NCBI GenBank assembly: GCA_016295225.1 | Contig: JAEDLP010000037.1 | Location: 1 to 15,008 of the forward strand | Source of the DNA: Oscillospiraceae bacterium | GTDB taxonomy: Bacteria > Bacillota > Clostridia > Oscillospirales > Oscillospiraceae | DNA length: 15,008 bases | Reading direction: 5' to 3' | Part shown: positions 14,296 to 15,008 of the stretch, piece by piece | Numbering within the stretch: position 1 is the first letter of the stretch | Layout: every line of letters starts with the position of its first letter | Notes under the pieces: model-generated | Database searches by the model: none | Seen by the model: the letters and a program-made list of their open reading frames with translations, nothing else | Told to the model about the DNA's origin: nothing | Position numbers and translations under genes: made by a program

Positions 14296-15008
14296 TCAGA
14301 GATCGGCGTCCTTCCGTTTCTCGTCCACGACCTTCTCGAACATGGCCTCGAAGTCGGCGAAGGACATGGCGCCCAGGTCGCCGGCGGAACGGTGTCTGGG
14401 AGAGACGGTGCCGTTCTCCATGTCCCGGTCGCCCACCACCAGCATGTAGGGAACCTTGTCCAGCTGGGCCTCGCGGATCTTCTTGCCGATCTTCTCGTTG
14501 CGGTAGTCCACTTCCACGCGGTAGCCCTTCTGGGTCATCTGCTTGGCCAGGTCCGCGCAGTAATCGGCGGCGCGGTCGGTGACGGGCAGGAAACGGACCT
14601 GCTCGGGAGCCATCCAGCAGGGCAGGGCGCCGGCGTACTTCTCGATGAGCAGAGCCAGGGTGCGCTCGTAGCAGCCCATGGAGGTGCGGTGGATGATATA
14701 GGGGCGGGTCTTCTTGCCGTCCACGTCCACATACTCCATGCCGAACTTCTCAGCCAGCAGCATGTCGATCTGGATGGTGATGAGGGTGTCCTCCTTACCG
14801 AAGACGTTCTTGATCTGGATGTCCAGCTTGGGGCCGTAGAAGGCGGCCTCGTCGATGCCGATGGTGTAGTTCACGCCCAGGTCGTCCAGGATCTTGCCCA
14901 TGATGGACTGGGCCTCGGCCCACTGCTCGGGGGTGCCTTCGTACTTGTCGGTATTGTTGGGGTCCCACTGGGAGAAGCGGAAGGAGCAGTCCTCCTTCAG
15001 ACCCAGGG
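14296..15008 (-). CDS. thrS: Threonyl-tRNA synthetase, C-terminal part (5' end outside window)
   Basis: The last 236 residues of a class II synthetase that charges tRNA-Thr. The frame is open to the window edge (LGLKEDCSFRFSQWDP at the edge). The catalytic core includes FYGPKLDIQIKN and motif 3 at HRTSMGCYERTLALLIEKYAG. The anticodon-binding domain follows (from VRFLPVTD, with KIGKKIREAQLDKVPYMLVV and the GDLGAMSFADF ending). An internal ATG at 14901 is not the start, because the conserved sequence continues upstream of it. Sequence details (GCYERT in place of the more usual GSIERF) suggest the variant ThrRS seen in some Clostridia. It is the first visible gene of an operon with the CDF gene and the unknown gene. 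Any T-box leader would lie outside the window. Confidence 0.93.
   Translation of the reverse strand, partial: LGLKEDCSFRFSQWDPNNTDKYEGTPEQWAEAQSIMGKILDDLGVNYTIGIDEAAFYGPKLDIQIKNVFGKEDTLITIQIDMLLAEKFGMEYVDVDGKKTRPYIIHRTSMGCYERTLALLIEKYAGALPCWMAPEQVRFLPVTDRAADYCADLAKQMTQKGYRVEVDYRNEKIGKKIREAQLDKVPYMLVVGDRDMENGTVSPRHRSAGDLGAMSFADFEAMFEKVVDEKRKDADL

Noticed and set aside
12900..14582. A 560-codon plus-strand open frame over the CDF gene and thrS
   Set aside because: It is antisense to two clear genes, with His/Gly/Asp-rich sequence and an Arg/Pro-rich end typical of shadow frames.
1..15008. CRISPR arrays, toxin-antitoxin pairs or phage-defence modules
   Set aside because: No regularly spaced repeats or recognisable nuclease, toxin or defence proteins were found in any frame examined.

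Overview
The window looks like chromosome from a moderately high-GC Gram-positive anaerobe of the Clostridia, most likely near Oscillospiraceae (Flavonifractor/Oscillibacter-like). The supporting signs are strong AAGGAGG-type ribosome binding sites, S-layer homology (SLH) repeats with the 'PCTRAQ' signature, a two-gene clostridial BFD/DUF1667 flavoprotein pair, and GC-rich third codon positions. The placement is an inference from gene content, not a search result.

Layout from left to right. (1) The 3' two-thirds of a tRNA-Pro(GGG) gene with its terminator, then a second copy of the tRNA 3' end 156 bp downstream; three hairpins lie between the two copies. (2) Two tandem minus-strand secreted polysaccharide deacetylases, paralogues of each other, each with its own promoter and terminator; only the upstream one carries SLH repeats. 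(3) A plus-strand operon of a MarR-family regulator and two half-ABC exporters that form an asymmetric heterodimer (BmrC/BmrD = YheI/YheH type), with a clear promoter and a candidate operator. (4) A two-gene plus-strand operon of a GlpA-like FAD oxidoreductase with a C-terminal BFD [2Fe-2S] domain and an FAD/NAD oxidoreductase fused to DUF1667. It has its own promoter, embedded in the preceding terminator hairpin. (5) A divergent pair: a minus-strand SLH lipoprotein and a plus-strand, markedly AT-rich secreted papain-fold cysteine protease. (6) About 540 bp without a convincing gene, holding terminators and a possible gene remnant. (7) A minus-strand operon running in from the right edge: thrS (3' part), a cation diffusion facilitator with a manganese-type metal quartet, and a small conserved-looking protein of unknown function.

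The common theme is the cell envelope: peptidoglycan or polysaccharide editing, SLH attachment, drug export, metal export and a secreted protease. The genes are mostly separate transcription units, and no single multi-gene novel system is evident. The most unusual items are the duplicated tRNA 3' end with its hairpins, the low-GC protease locus, the lipoprotein with SLH repeats, and the unknown gene cotranscribed with the metal exporter.
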